DNA from: Methanocalculus sp. MSAO_Arc2
GTDB taxonomy: Archaea > Halobacteriota > Methanomicrobia > Methanomicrobiales > Methanocorpusculaceae
Length of the DNA stretch: 29,708 bases
Direction of reading: 5' to 3'
Assembly (NCBI GenBank): GCA_003838065.1
Contig: QZAC01000125.1
Span: 1-29,708, forward strand
Shown: positions 1 through 8,081 of the stretch, one piece after another
How positions within the stretch are numbered: position 1 is the stretch's first letter
How the letters are laid out: every line of letters begins with the position of its first letter
The notes under the pieces: generated by a model
Seen by the model: only the letters and a program-made list of their open reading frames with translations
What the model was told of the DNA's origin: nothing
Databases searched by the model: none
Made by a program: the position numbers and the translations under genes

Positions 1-224
1 ACATCGGTAAACTGGACGGCAAAACCGAGTTTTTCCAGAACAGATCGTGCAATATCCGGTTTATCAACAAGTGCCCGGACAACACCGAAACTATTTGCCT
101 CTGCTATTGAAAAGGCGAAGATATTCACATTGCTCTTCTCAAGCGCTTCTGCAATCGCTGCAAGCCGTCCCGGCTTGTTCTCCGAAAAGACGGAGATCTG
201 TTTGATGATATATTCTCCCTGCAT
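1..224 (-). CDS. ACT-domain protein (partial, C-terminus outside window)
   Basis: The visible 74 residues begin MQGEYIIKQISVFSENKPGR and continue with a beta-alpha-beta pattern typical of an ACT amino-acid-binding domain (the SENKPGRLAAIAEAL segment is the classic first loop and helix). The ATG at 222-224 overlaps the TGA stop of the upstream acyl-CoA ligase by one base (TGATG), and a GGAGG-like ribosome-binding site lies inside the ligase's last codons, so translation is probably coupled. ACT domains sense free amino acids. Next to arylacetate-CoA ligases, an aromatic amino acid ligand is a reasonable inference, perhaps as feedback control of arylacetate salvage. The gene runs off the left edge, so its full length and any second ACT repeat cannot be seen. 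Confidence 0.85.
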   Translation of the reverse strand, partial: MQGEYIIKQISVFSENKPGRLAAIAEALEKSNVNIFAFSIAEANSFGVVRALVDKPDIARSVLEKLGFAVQFTD

Positions 225-1525
225 CAGAAGACCCTCCTGTCGATGACGCGTTTTGCTTTTCCTTCAAATCTCGGGAGTGACCCGGGTTCTGAGAGTTCAA
301 CGGTAACTCCCACGTTCAAAGCATTTTTCAGGATATGCTCTATTTTGCGTTTGATAGTAATGAGATCATTGATCTTATCAGAAAATGCCTCCGGCGCCAT
401 CTCAACTTTGATCAGCATCTCGTCAAGCGGACCCTTCCGGTCGACTTCGATCATGAAATGGCCGGAAAGCTCTTCTATTCCGAGTATGGCATGTTCTACT
501 GCAGAGGGGAAGACATTGATCCCGCGAATGATCAGCATATCATCGACACGGCCTGAGATCCGTTCAATGCGCGGGTGTGTCCGGCCGCATGGACAGGTAT
601 CTTCCATCATCTTCGTCAGATCCCCAATCCTATACCGGATCATGGGAAGCGCCTCTTTCTGCAGTATCGTCATCACGAGTTCACCGGATTCGCCCGGAGG
701 AAGGTGTTCTCCATTCTCAGGATCGATGATCTCGGTCAGTGCGATATCACTCCAGACATGGATTCCCTTTTGTTCAAAACACTCAGAGAACATCGGCCCC
801 GAGATCTCGCTTGTACCATAGATATCATATGCACGGATTCCCATCGTCTCATAGATTCTCTGCTTCATTGACAGAGACCAGGGCTCTGCGCCGATGATTG
901 CTGAACGGAGCAGTGTATCTTTTTGTAGTGAGACCCCCATTCGTTCTGCTGCTTCTCCAAGATGGATCAGATATGACGGGGTGCAGGCGATCGCAGTGGC
1001 ATGCAGATCCTGCATCAGCTCGATCTGCCGCTCGGTATTGCCAACACTTGTCGGGAGGACGGTCGCGCCGATCCGCTCCGCACCATAGTGCAGTCCAAGG
1101 CCGCCGGTAAAGAGGCCGTATCCATATGAGACCTGGATCACATCCCCGCGCCCCAGTCCACAGGAGGTGAGCGCGCGCGCAAGCGATGTTGTCCAGAGTT
1201 CGATATCGTTCTTCGTGTACCCGACAACTGTTGGCTTGCCGGTTGTCCCGGATGATACATGGTAGCGGACCAGTTCGTCCTGCGGGGCAGTAAAGATCGT
1301 ATCCGGATACCCATCACGGAGATCACTCTTGTACATAAAAGGAAGCAGCCTGATATCATCCCGTGAACGGATATCGTCAGGGTGGACACCTGCCTCTTTC
1401 ATCCGTGCATGATAAAAAGGGGAGAAGCTGTAAAGCCGGTACACAAGCATCTTTAAAAGCCGGTACTGGAGTCTGTCAAGATCCTCTTTTGGCATCCTTT
1501 CAACTCTCTGGTCAGCACAGTGCAT
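224..1525 (-). CDS. paaK: Phenylacetate-CoA ligase family protein (copy 1)
   Basis: A 433-aa AMP-forming acyl-CoA ligase of the PaaK family. Family motifs are clear: the ATP-binding SSGTTGKPT loop at residues 91-99, YGTSE at 236-240, RYRIGDLT at 297-304, a CPCGR motif at 311-315 and the hinge and C-terminal region starting with SGRVDDMLIIRG. In methanogens this family is thought to activate arylacetates (phenylacetate, indoleacetate) to CoA thioesters, which indolepyruvate ferredoxin oxidoreductase can carboxylate to aryl-pyruvates for aromatic amino acid synthesis. The start ATG overlaps the stop of copy 2 by one base (TGATG) and an AGGTGA ribosome-binding site precedes it. The copy is full length with no damage. 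The exact aryl substrate cannot be read from sequence. Confidence 0.92.
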   Translation of the reverse strand: MHCADQRVERMPKEDLDRLQYRLLKMLVYRLYSFSPFYHARMKEAGVHPDDIRSRDDIRLLPFMYKSDLRDGYPDTIFTAPQDELVRYHVSSGTTGKPTVVGYTKNDIELWTTSLARALTSCGLGRGDVIQVSYGYGLFTGGLGLHYGAERIGATVLPTSVGNTERQIELMQDLHATAIACTPSYLIHLGEAAERMGVSLQKDTLLRSAIIGAEPWSLSMKQRIYETMGIRAYDIYGTSEISGPMFSECFEQKGIHVWSDIALTEIIDPENGEHLPPGESGELVMTILQKEALPMIRYRIGDLTKMMEDTCPCGRTHPRIERISGRVDDMLIIRGINVFPSAVEHAILGIEELSGHFMIEVDRKGPLDEMLIKVEMAPEAFSDKINDLITIKRKIEHILKNALNVGVTVELSEPGSLPRFEGKAKRVIDRRVF

Positions 1526-2814
1526 CAGAGGTCACCTCTTCGGTCAACCACACGCTTTGCTTTTCCTTCAAACCGGGGAAGCGATCCTGGTTCGACGAGC
1601 CGGACACTGGTCCTGAGAGAGAGGGCTTCCTGGAGCTTCCGGGCGATCTGTTTCTGCAGGCCCACCAGGTCACCAAGTTCGCCCGAGAAAGCCGACCGGT
1701 TCATCTCAACATCGATCGTCATCTCATCAAGATGGTGTATGCGGTCTACATAGACCATGTATTGATCGCCAACTTCCGGTATACCGAGCAGAACATGTTC
1801 AATCTGCGATGGGAAGACATTTATTCCGCGTATAACAAGCATATCGTCGCTTCTTCCGGAAATTCTCGCAATGCGCATACCTCTCCCGCAGGGGCAGCCA
1901 TCTTCGAGTATCATGGTGATATCCCCGGTGCGGTAGCGGAGGAGCGGCATCGCCTCTTTTGCTAAAGACGTGATGACAAGTTCACCTTTTTCTCCCGGAC
2001 CAAGCGATTCTCCGGTCTCTGGATCGACGATCTCGGGGAGGAAACAGTCTTCCCAGATATGGAGCCCGTTTTGTTCACAGCACTCAAATGCAACACCGGG
2101 CCCATACATCTCGCTCATTCCGTAGCTGTCATATGCTTTGAGGTTGAGGCGTGACTCAAGCTCGTACCGCATCGTTTCTGACCATGCTTCTGCACCAAAA
2201 CAGCCAATCCTAAGGGAATCAAGTGTCACCCCCATCTCTTCGACGACTTCGGTAATATGGAGGGCATAGCCCGGGGTGCAATGGATTGCATTGACACCAA
2301 AGTCCTGGATCATCTCAATCTGTCGTTTTGTGTTGCCTGTTGCACTTGGAACAACCATCATCCCCATCAGCTCGGCACCATAGTGAAATCCAAGGCCGCC
2401 GGTGAAGAGACCATAGTTGACGGCATTCTGGAAGGTATCATCTGCAGTGAGGCCGACCATCGTCAGGCTCCGGGCGATCAGATCGGCCCATGATGCCAGG
2501 TCGTTTCGTGTATACCCGACAACAGTTGGTTTCCCGGTTGTTCCCGAGGTGGTGTGTACCCGGACAATATCGCGCTGTGGAACTGCAAAGAACCCAAAAG
2601 GATACCCTTCACGGAGATCCGTTTTGTACGTAAAGGGGATCCTGGTGACATCTTCGGTGGTATCAATATCATTCTGTGAAATGCCTGCCGCGCGAAGTCT
2701 TTTCTGATAGAAAGGAACCTTTTCAGCCTGAGAAAATGTCCATTTTAACCGTTTTGCCTGGAGTTCCCCGAGTGCTTTTCCACGAAGCGTCTCCATCTCT
2801 TTATTCCAGAACAT
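1525..2814 (-). CDS. paaK: Phenylacetate-CoA ligase family protein (copy 2)
   Basis: A 429-aa paralogue of the next gene downstream, with the same order of motifs: TSGTTGKPT at 89-97, a YGMSE motif, RYRTGDIT, CPCGRG and SGRSDDMLVIRG. The two proteins align over their full length with clear divergence, including in the pocket segment following the P-loop-like motif, so this is an old tandem duplication rather than a recent one. It is the first gene of a three-gene coupled unit (ligase, ligase, ACT protein). The ATG at 2814 has an AGGG ribosome-binding site about 6 nt upstream. The copies may activate different arylacetates, for example phenylacetate and indoleacetate; this is inference. Confidence 0.92.
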   Translation of the reverse strand: MFWNKEMETLRGKALGELQAKRLKWTFSQAEKVPFYQKRLRAAGISQNDIDTTEDVTRIPFTYKTDLREGYPFGFFAVPQRDIVRVHTTSGTTGKPTVVGYTRNDLASWADLIARSLTMVGLTADDTFQNAVNYGLFTGGLGFHYGAELMGMMVVPSATGNTKRQIEMIQDFGVNAIHCTPGYALHITEVVEEMGVTLDSLRIGCFGAEAWSETMRYELESRLNLKAYDSYGMSEMYGPGVAFECCEQNGLHIWEDCFLPEIVDPETGESLGPGEKGELVITSLAKEAMPLLRYRTGDITMILEDGCPCGRGMRIARISGRSDDMLVIRGINVFPSQIEHVLLGIPEVGDQYMVYVDRIHHLDEMTIDVEMNRSAFSGELGDLVGLQKQIARKLQEALSLRTSVRLVEPGSLPRFEGKAKRVVDRRGDL

Positions 2815-2914
2815 TGCTATCCCTGTGTTGATTCTGTTACATTAGTGGTAAGACGCAATAGACTTTGTCAGATGGTGACATAGAACATGGAGTGACGATG
2901 ATGAAGAGAATCTT

Positions 2915-2925
2915 CATATATATGG
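2915..2925 (+). promoter_or_regulatory. TATA box of the 60-aa membrane protein gene
   Basis: The AT-rich stretch CATATATATGG is centred about 30 nt before the ATG at 2950. No Shine-Dalgarno sequence lies in front of that ATG, so the transcript is probably leaderless or nearly so. Confidence 0.45.
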
Positions 2926-2949
2926 CAGCTATAGGAAAAATGGATTAAC

Positions 2950-3132
2950 ATGGTAGACAAAGCAGGGCTTGGAAGCCTACTGGCTGGCATTATACTGATT
3001 GTGATTGGAGGATATGGGATATACCTGTATATTCCGGAAGTTATACTGGTGCTTAAGGGAGCACTGGGGATTATCGCAGTATTCATCGGGCTGTTTCTTG
3101 CCGTCATCGGATTCTTCATTATACAGGAATGA
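2950..3132 (+). CDS. Small two-helix membrane protein, unknown function
   Basis: The 60-aa product is almost entirely hydrophobic, with two predicted membrane segments at about residues 7-29 and 32-57, separated by a short loop with a proline and a lysine (YIPEVILVLKG). Only a few charged residues sit at the ends. A good TATA box about 30 nt upstream and the absence of a ribosome-binding site fit leaderless expression, which supports this being a real gene despite its size. It converges on the lipoprotein gene with 8 bp between the stops. I cannot assign a function; similar tiny glycine/isoleucine-rich membrane proteins are common and uncharacterised in archaea. Confidence 0.72.
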   Translation: MVDKAGLGSLLAGIILIVIGGYGIYLYIPEVILVLKGALGIIAVFIGLFLAVIGFFIIQE

Positions 3133-3140
3133 CCTGATAC

Positions 3141-3722
3141 CTATCGTCTCACAGGGAAGATATACCGCTCTTCAGCTTCCAGCACCACCCCATGGGGCAG
3201 GGTTGCTTTCACGTGAATCCTCCCGATGCCACGGTCCGAATCTGTCATCTGCAGCTCATGGTATGGAATCCAGATCCCGCGAAGCAGGTCGTTGTTTTCC
3301 GGGAGGGATCGGTGGATCGTGGCTGTGCCCCGGTACAGCATTCTTGGAGTGATTCGCTGGTTCTGCCGATTTGTATCAGGAGAATATACAGTCACTTCCA
3401 TTGAGACGGGTGCCCGGTCAAATGATACAAAACGGTTCATGGAGTCATAAAACCTGTATTTTATGATAAGTCCATCCATATCATGGAATCCGGAAAAATC
3501 CAGTGTTTGTACCCGGATCTCCATTTGGGTAATGGCAGTGTAGCCGGTTGCCACTGGTTGTGGTTGGTCCAGTGTGTCAGGAACTGTATCTGGTGGAAGA
3601 GGGGTTGGCTCTCCAGGAGCGGGATCCTGAACCTCTGTCTGCACCGGCAAAATCCCGGTGCACCCTGCAGTTGCAAGCAGAAGGATGAGGGAGAAGAAGA
3701 GTATGATTATGGTTTGAGTCAT
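3141..3722 (-). CDS. Predicted lipoprotein, unknown function
   Basis: The 193-aa protein starts with a lipoprotein-type signal: a hydrophobic stretch at residues 5-17 and a lipobox ending TAGC with Cys21. A proline/threonine-rich linker follows (about 25-60, with PTPLPPDTVPDT), then a beta-rich domain of about 130 residues that looks immunoglobulin-like by its alternating pattern. It should sit outside the membrane, anchored by lipid at Cys21. I recognise no enzyme motif. The ATG at 3722 has no ribosome-binding site. An AT-rich palindrome (ATAATTAT, 3749-3756) about 30 nt upstream could be its TATA box and may also serve the divergent 703-aa gene. Confidence 0.75.
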   Translation of the reverse strand: MTQTIIILFFSLILLLATAGCTGILPVQTEVQDPAPGEPTPLPPDTVPDTLDQPQPVATGYTAITQMEIRVQTLDFSGFHDMDGLIIKYRFYDSMNRFVSFDRAPVSMEVTVYSPDTNRQNQRITPRMLYRGTATIHRSLPENNDLLRGIWIPYHELQMTDSDRGIGRIHVKATLPHGVVLEAEERYIFPVRR

Positions 3723-3792
3723 AATGGCTTATTGAACAGTAACAGCAGATAATTATTCTCTTCCAGCCGATGGTCTCAGGGGGCATTGGATA

Positions 3793-5904
3793 TTGGGAAC
3801 AAGAGCAATACACATTCCGGAATGGATGATATCGTTTATCTCCATATATGCATCCAGAAAGAACGTCCGTTCTCTTCTCTGCGTACCAGAGGATACGCTT
3901 CAGACGGTACTGGAACTGAAAGACGCCATCAATCCTGAGCGTGCGGTCGCAGTAACAGAAGACAGGACCCGTATGGAACCTGCTGGCGTTACGGTTGTCC
4001 GGGGCGATCCCATCACGGTCCTCTCCCATTGCAGCGAGACATTTGATCTTATCGTGTCGGCTCCCCGGTTTGAAAAACCAGTAGCTGATGGTGATCAACC
4101 GTCAGAAACGGATGATCTTATCCAATATGAAGAACAGGGACGAAACCAGATCATTCTTGAATCTGCCCTGCACCTCTCGCCAGAAGGTGCGCTCTTTACT
4201 ATTGTGCCTCCCGGCTTCTTTGAGAATGGAGAAATGTATCATACACTCCAGGAATGCGGCCTCTCATGCGAGGCAGTCTTCTCCCTTCCGCGCGGTTTGT
4301 TCGTCCCGGTGACCGGGGCCCGATGCCTGCTTGTGATCATCAGAAAGAAAGAGATCAACGAACTAATGGCCGGGGAACTCTCAGCAGATCCAGCACGTTG
4401 GGAGATCCTGCTTCAGAACATACATGATCAGAAGAATGGGAAAAAACCGGAACTTGGCATATTTGTCAGGGCATCTGCCTTCAGAAGTCTTGATGAAATT
4501 CTCCTCAAAGATACGATCCGAAAACTCGCAACAGAACATGGTACACCTCCAATACCCTTCTCGGGAATCACCCGGTCAATTACCGTCGGTGCCTGCGGGA
4601 CCCCGCAGGATGCAGGGCGAAGGATCTATCTCCCATTTGCACCAGATGAACCTCCGGTGACATCAGCCGAAGATCTCCCCAGACCATCAGTCGATGCGGC
4701 ATGCATCATCCTGCGGCAGGATGCTGTTGATTCAGGCTACCTGATCCGGTTTTTCGAAACAGAACTTGGCCGGGCGATCCGCGAGCTCATACACAGGAGA
4801 GCAGGAACAATCCATCATTTCTCCGAAGCCCTTGCAGAAGCAGAGATCTATCTTCCTCCTCCGCAGGTGCAGGTAGAGGCGATCAGGATGGATTCCATAA
4901 TCGAATCAATGAAAGGAGACCTCCACTCCATTCAAAGAGATCTCTTCGCTCACCCCTATTCCACCAGATCTGCCCGTGAACGACTCGATCGGCTGAGATC
5001 AAGAGATGAAATCACCGACTGGATCGAGACACTGCCCTTTCCGCTGGCATCTATTCTCTGGGCATATATTGCAGAGAACAGCCCCTCAAAAAAGGTCGGC
5101 CACCTCTTTCATTTCTTTGAGGCGTCAGCCGAATGTATTGCAGGTATCCTCCTCTCTGCCATCGCCCCTATCATCAGAAGGGAAGGAATTGATCTCCTTG
5201 ACGATAACCCGGAGTTTCGTGATGTCTATCAGAATGCAACATTCAGGAGCTGGATCATCCTCTGCAGGCGGGCAGGCAGGCAGATCAGAACCAGGTTGTC
5301 CTCACATACAGAGCAGGAGGGAATGGTTGGACTTTTTGGAAAACCAGGCAGGGAATTCATTGATATGGTAACAAATAAAAGGCTTTTTTCCCTCTTTGAC
5401 GAGGTTGCGGATCTGAGAAACGACTGGAAGGGTCATGGCGGTATCGTCGGGGAACGGGAGTACGAACAGCGGCTTGTCACACTCGAATCCTACCTTATCC
5501 GGTGCAGGGAAACGATACGGGATCACTTTGGGGATGTCATGCTCATACGCCCTGGTGCAGGTGAGTACCATGACGGTATCTTCACCTACCAGGTCAAATC
5601 GCTCACCGGAAGCCGGCCACGGTTTCAGGTAACGACTATCAGCTCGCTTATCCCCCTTGATACCAGGAAGCTGTACCTGTATCCTCGCGATAGTGGTGAG
5701 CCCCTGGAACTCCTCCCATTCTTCCGGCTCGTTGAACATCCGGCAACAGGTGAGCCTGCCTGGTACTTTTATAACCGGATCGAGGGAAAACGTGTACGCT
5801 GGGTATCCTATCATTACGAGGCGGTATCTGAATTTGAAGAGGACAATGAGGAGGTGTATGCAATGATGCGGCATCTTCGGTTGATCACAGGTGACCTGGA
5901 GTGA
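3793..5904 (+). CDS. Degenerate N6-adenine methylase-like / HsdS-like / HEPN-like fusion protein
   Basis: The 703-aa protein has three recognisable parts. Residues 7-185 follow the fold order of type I HsdM-like N6-methylases, including the closing block SLPRGLFVPVTGARCLLVII. However, the glycine-rich SAM motif is replaced by SLLCVPEDTL, and the catalytic NPPF motif reads SAPRF (89-93). Residues about 295-365 resemble the end of an HsdS specificity region, finishing EIYLPPPQVQ. A helical part then holds LRNDWKGHGG (541-550), an R-x5-H motif typical of HEPN RNase domains, followed by a beta-rich C-terminal domain (about 590-670). The TTG start is supported by AGGGGG about 9 nt upstream and by domain coverage; an ATG at 3826 would cut into the first helix. 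Its stop overlaps the glycosylase start. Function is unknown: probably nucleic-acid binding, not an active methylase. Confidence 0.8.
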   Translation: MGTRAIHIPEWMISFISIYASRKNVRSLLCVPEDTLQTVLELKDAINPERAVAVTEDRTRMEPAGVTVVRGDPITVLSHCSETFDLIVSAPRFEKPVADGDQPSETDDLIQYEEQGRNQIILESALHLSPEGALFTIVPPGFFENGEMYHTLQECGLSCEAVFSLPRGLFVPVTGARCLLVIIRKKEINELMAGELSADPARWEILLQNIHDQKNGKKPELGIFVRASAFRSLDEILLKDTIRKLATEHGTPPIPFSGITRSITVGACGTPQDAGRRIYLPFAPDEPPVTSAEDLPRPSVDAACIILRQDAVDSGYLIRFFETELGRAIRELIHRRAGTIHHFSEALAEAEIYLPPPQVQVEAIRMDSIIESMKGDLHSIQRDLFAHPYSTRSARERLDRLRSRDEITDWIETLPFPLASILWAYIAENSPSKKVGHLFHFFEASAECIAGILLSAIAPIIRREGIDLLDDNPEFRDVYQNATFRSWIILCRRAGRQIRTRLSSHTEQEGMVGLFGKPGREFIDMVTNKRLFSLFDEVADLRNDWKGHGGIVGEREYEQRLVTLESYLIRCRETIRDHFGDVMLIRPGAGEYHDGIFTYQVKSLTGSRPRFQVTTISSLIPLDTRKLYLYPRDSGEPLELLPFFRLVEHPATGEPAWYFYNRIEGKRVRWVSYHYEAVSEFEEDNEEVYAMMRHLRLITGDLE

Positions 5905-6749
5905 CCCGGTGCTCTCTGCTGAGGTTAGAGGGGACGGCCCTTCCCTTTAATCTCGATGTAACGCTCTCCTGCGGACAGGTGTTCAGATGGGAAAAGAAGG
6001 GGCACTGGTGGATAGGAGCCATGAGAGGAAAGCCTGTACGGGTCCGCCAGGATGGTGACCGTCTCTTCTTCTCCGGTGCGGCAGAAGATGAGATAGTGCA
6101 GTACTTTGACCTTGATCTCGACCTTGAAGGGGTGCTTGCGGGTTTTCCTGATGATCCGATCCTTTGCCAGGCGATTGAAGAAGCCAGGGGGCTTCGGATT
6201 GTAAAACAGCCTGCCTGGGAATGTGCAGCCTCCTACATTGTCGCAACCTTTGCAAACATACCGGGCATCCGGTCCCGTTTACGACTCCTTTGTGAGCGTT
6301 TTGGAGAAGAGATCGCACCGGGAGAGTTTTCCTTCCCCTCTCCCGAGATACTTGCAGAATCTCCGATCAGTGAGATTCGAAACTGCCGTGTCGGATACAG
6401 GGATAGATTCCTATCCAAAACCGCCTGTATTATTTCAGAGACTCCGGGTTGGGAAGAGCGGATCGCAGCCCTTCCGTACAGAGAAGCGCGCGCTGAACTC
6501 CTTACATTTCCAGGTGTTGGAAAAAAAGTTGCCGACTGTATCCAGCTCTTTGCCTTCCACCGGTTCGAGGCGGTGCCGGTGGATGTCTGGATCGACCGGA
6601 TCATCCGGACCTATTATCTGGAGGAGGGGGAGCGTTATTCATACGATCAGATCGCAGATTGTGCCCGTTTGGTATTTGGACCCTGTGCCGGATATGCGCA
6701 GGAGTACCTCTTTGCTGCACGAAATGGGATCATGGAGCAGAAAAAATAG
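5901..6749 (+). CDS. ogg: 8-oxoguanine DNA glycosylase/AP lyase, OGG1 type
   Basis: The 282-aa protein aligns with the whole OGG1 family: an N-terminal beta domain containing SCGQVFRW (23-30) and a helix-hairpin-helix GPD domain. The hairpin is PGVGKKVADC, where Lys209 corresponds to the Schiff-base lysine (human K249), and the catalytic aspartate is Asp228 in VPVDVW (human D268). It should remove 8-oxoguanine opposite cytosine and nick the resulting abasic site. The GTG start at 5901 overlaps the stop of the methylase-like gene by 4 nt (GTGA), so the two are co-translated. No feature suggests inactivation. Confidence 0.9.
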   Translation: MTRCSLLRLEGTALPFNLDVTLSCGQVFRWEKKGHWWIGAMRGKPVRVRQDGDRLFFSGAAEDEIVQYFDLDLDLEGVLAGFPDDPILCQAIEEARGLRIVKQPAWECAASYIVATFANIPGIRSRLRLLCERFGEEIAPGEFSFPSPEILAESPISEIRNCRVGYRDRFLSKTACIISETPGWEERIAALPYREARAELLTFPGVGKKVADCIQLFAFHRFEAVPVDVWIDRIIRTYYLEEGERYSYDQIADCARLVFGPCAGYAQEYLFAARNGIMEQKK

Positions 6750-6757
6750 ATTTTTTG
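6741..6757. terminator. Bidirectional oligo-T terminator between ogg and ahcY
   Basis: A6 followed by a short spacer and T6 (AAAAAATAGATTTTTT) lies between the convergent stops. Each strand gives a T6 run just at or after its own stop codon, which is the usual archaeal termination signal. Confidence 0.6.
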
Positions 6758-6762
6758 AGTGA

Positions 6763-7986
6763 TTATGTTCCCATATCCCAGGATGACATATATTCGGCCT
6801 GTTCTTCAGTAAGGGTGTCGATTCTGCAGCCAAGTGAAGCAAGTTTGAGCCGTGCGATCTGCTCGTCGATCTGGGTTGGTACTTCATGGACTCCAGGATG
6901 AAGATCCTTTCCTGATACAGCGATATATTCTGCCGACAGCGCCTGCACCGCAAAGGAGAGGTCCATCACCTCGATCGGATGACCCATTCCCTTTGGAGTT
7001 GCAAGGTTCACCAGGCGGCCTTCTGCAAGGAGATGGAGTGTCCGCTCACCGAAAGTGTAGGAATCGATCCCATCGCGCCTGGAAATCAGATCTGCATTCG
7101 TCTCGAGCCATCCGATATCGATCTCGACATTGAAGTGACCGGCATTGCAGAGGATTGTGCCATTTTTCATCAGGGCAAAGTCATCTGCGGTAATTACCCC
7201 GATATTTCCTGTTGTTGTGACAAAAAGCTCTCCTATCGGTGCTGCTTTTCGCATTGTCATCACTTCAAAACCATCAAAGTGCGCCTGCAGGGCACGGCGG
7301 GGATCGATCTCGGTGACAATCACCCGTGCGCCAAGTGCCCGCGCCTTTGTGGCAAGACCCCTCCCGCAAAAACCGTATCCTGCGACAACGATATACTTGC
7401 CTGCAATCAAAATGTTTGTTGTTGCCATGATAGCAGTAAGTGAACTCTCGCCTGTACCATGGACATTGTCAAAGAAGTGTTTCATCGGGGTGTCATTGAC
7501 GGCAACCACCGGAAACTGAAGTTTTTCGTCTCTCTGCATTGCCTGTAAACGGTGAATGCCGGTTGTAGTCTCCTCACATCCTCCGATCACCGAAGAGAGG
7601 ACATCTCGCCTGGATGTATGAAGGCGATGGATGAGGTCAAGCCCGTCGTCGATGGTGATCGAAGGGTGTGCATCGAGGACAGAATCGATTGCAGCATAAT
7701 ATTCCTCAAGCGTACACCCTCGTTTTGCATAACACCGGATACCCAGATTTCGAAGTGCGTCTGAAACATCGTCCTGGGTTGAGAGCGGATTGCAGCCGGT
7801 GATATGCACCTCTGCACCACCTGCAGCAAATGTTCTGGCCAGAACAGCGGTCTTCGCTTCGACATGGAGAGCCATCCCGATTACCATTCCGGAAAACGGC
7901 TGTTCCTTTTTGAAACGCTCCCTGATCACCCTGAGGACTGGCATAAACTGCTCTGCCCAGAATATCTTCTCTTCACCTATCTGCAT
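6763..7986 (-). CDS. ahcY: S-adenosylhomocysteine hydrolase (adenosylhomocysteinase)
   Basis: The 407-aa protein is full length for archaeal AhcY. It has the substrate-binding segments GMALHVEAKT and GCNPLSTQDD, the conserved NDTPMKHFFDNVHGTGES block, and the NAD-binding motif VVAGYGFCGRG followed by an acidic strand end (VTEIDP). It hydrolyses S-adenosylhomocysteine to homocysteine and a nucleoside, clearing the product inhibitor of methyltransferases. In Methanocaldococcus jannaschii the family member was reported to prefer S-inosylhomocysteine after deamination, so the true substrate here may be that. A TATA box (8007-8015) lies about 25 nt before the ATG, suggesting a very short leader. 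It is divergent from hisF. Confidence 0.93.
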   Translation of the reverse strand: MQIGEEKIFWAEQFMPVLRVIRERFKKEQPFSGMVIGMALHVEAKTAVLARTFAAGGAEVHITGCNPLSTQDDVSDALRNLGIRCYAKRGCTLEEYYAAIDSVLDAHPSITIDDGLDLIHRLHTSRRDVLSSVIGGCEETTTGIHRLQAMQRDEKLQFPVVAVNDTPMKHFFDNVHGTGESSLTAIMATTNILIAGKYIVVAGYGFCGRGLATKARALGARVIVTEIDPRRALQAHFDGFEVMTMRKAAPIGELFVTTTGNIGVITADDFALMKNGTILCNAGHFNVEIDIGWLETNADLISRRDGIDSYTFGERTLHLLAEGRLVNLATPKGMGHPIEVMDLSFAVQALSAEYIAVSGKDLHPGVHEVPTQIDEQIARLKLASLGCRIDTLTEEQAEYMSSWDMGT

Positions 7987-8006
7987 ATGATTACCCTTGG
8001 ATCAGA

Positions 8007-8015
8007 CTTATACCT
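8007..8015 (-). promoter_or_regulatory. TATA box for ahcY
   Basis: On the minus strand the sequence reads AGGTATAAG, centred about 25 nt upstream of the ahcY ATG at 7986. This spacing fits a leaderless archaeal promoter. Confidence 0.45.
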
Positions 8016-8081
8016 CAGATCACTTAATGTATCCCGAAAGGATGAAACGCTTGATAATGCGACAGAGCACATAATTCATAA

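Noticed and set aside
5302..5874. 190-codon open frame on the minus strand
   Set aside because: It is antisense to the 703-aa gene, has no recognisable domain, and follows the codon pattern of the plus-strand gene.
3793..5904. Active type I restriction-modification enzyme
   Set aside because: Motif I and the NPPF motif are both lost, and no hsdR gene is near. Calling it a functional methylase would be wrong.
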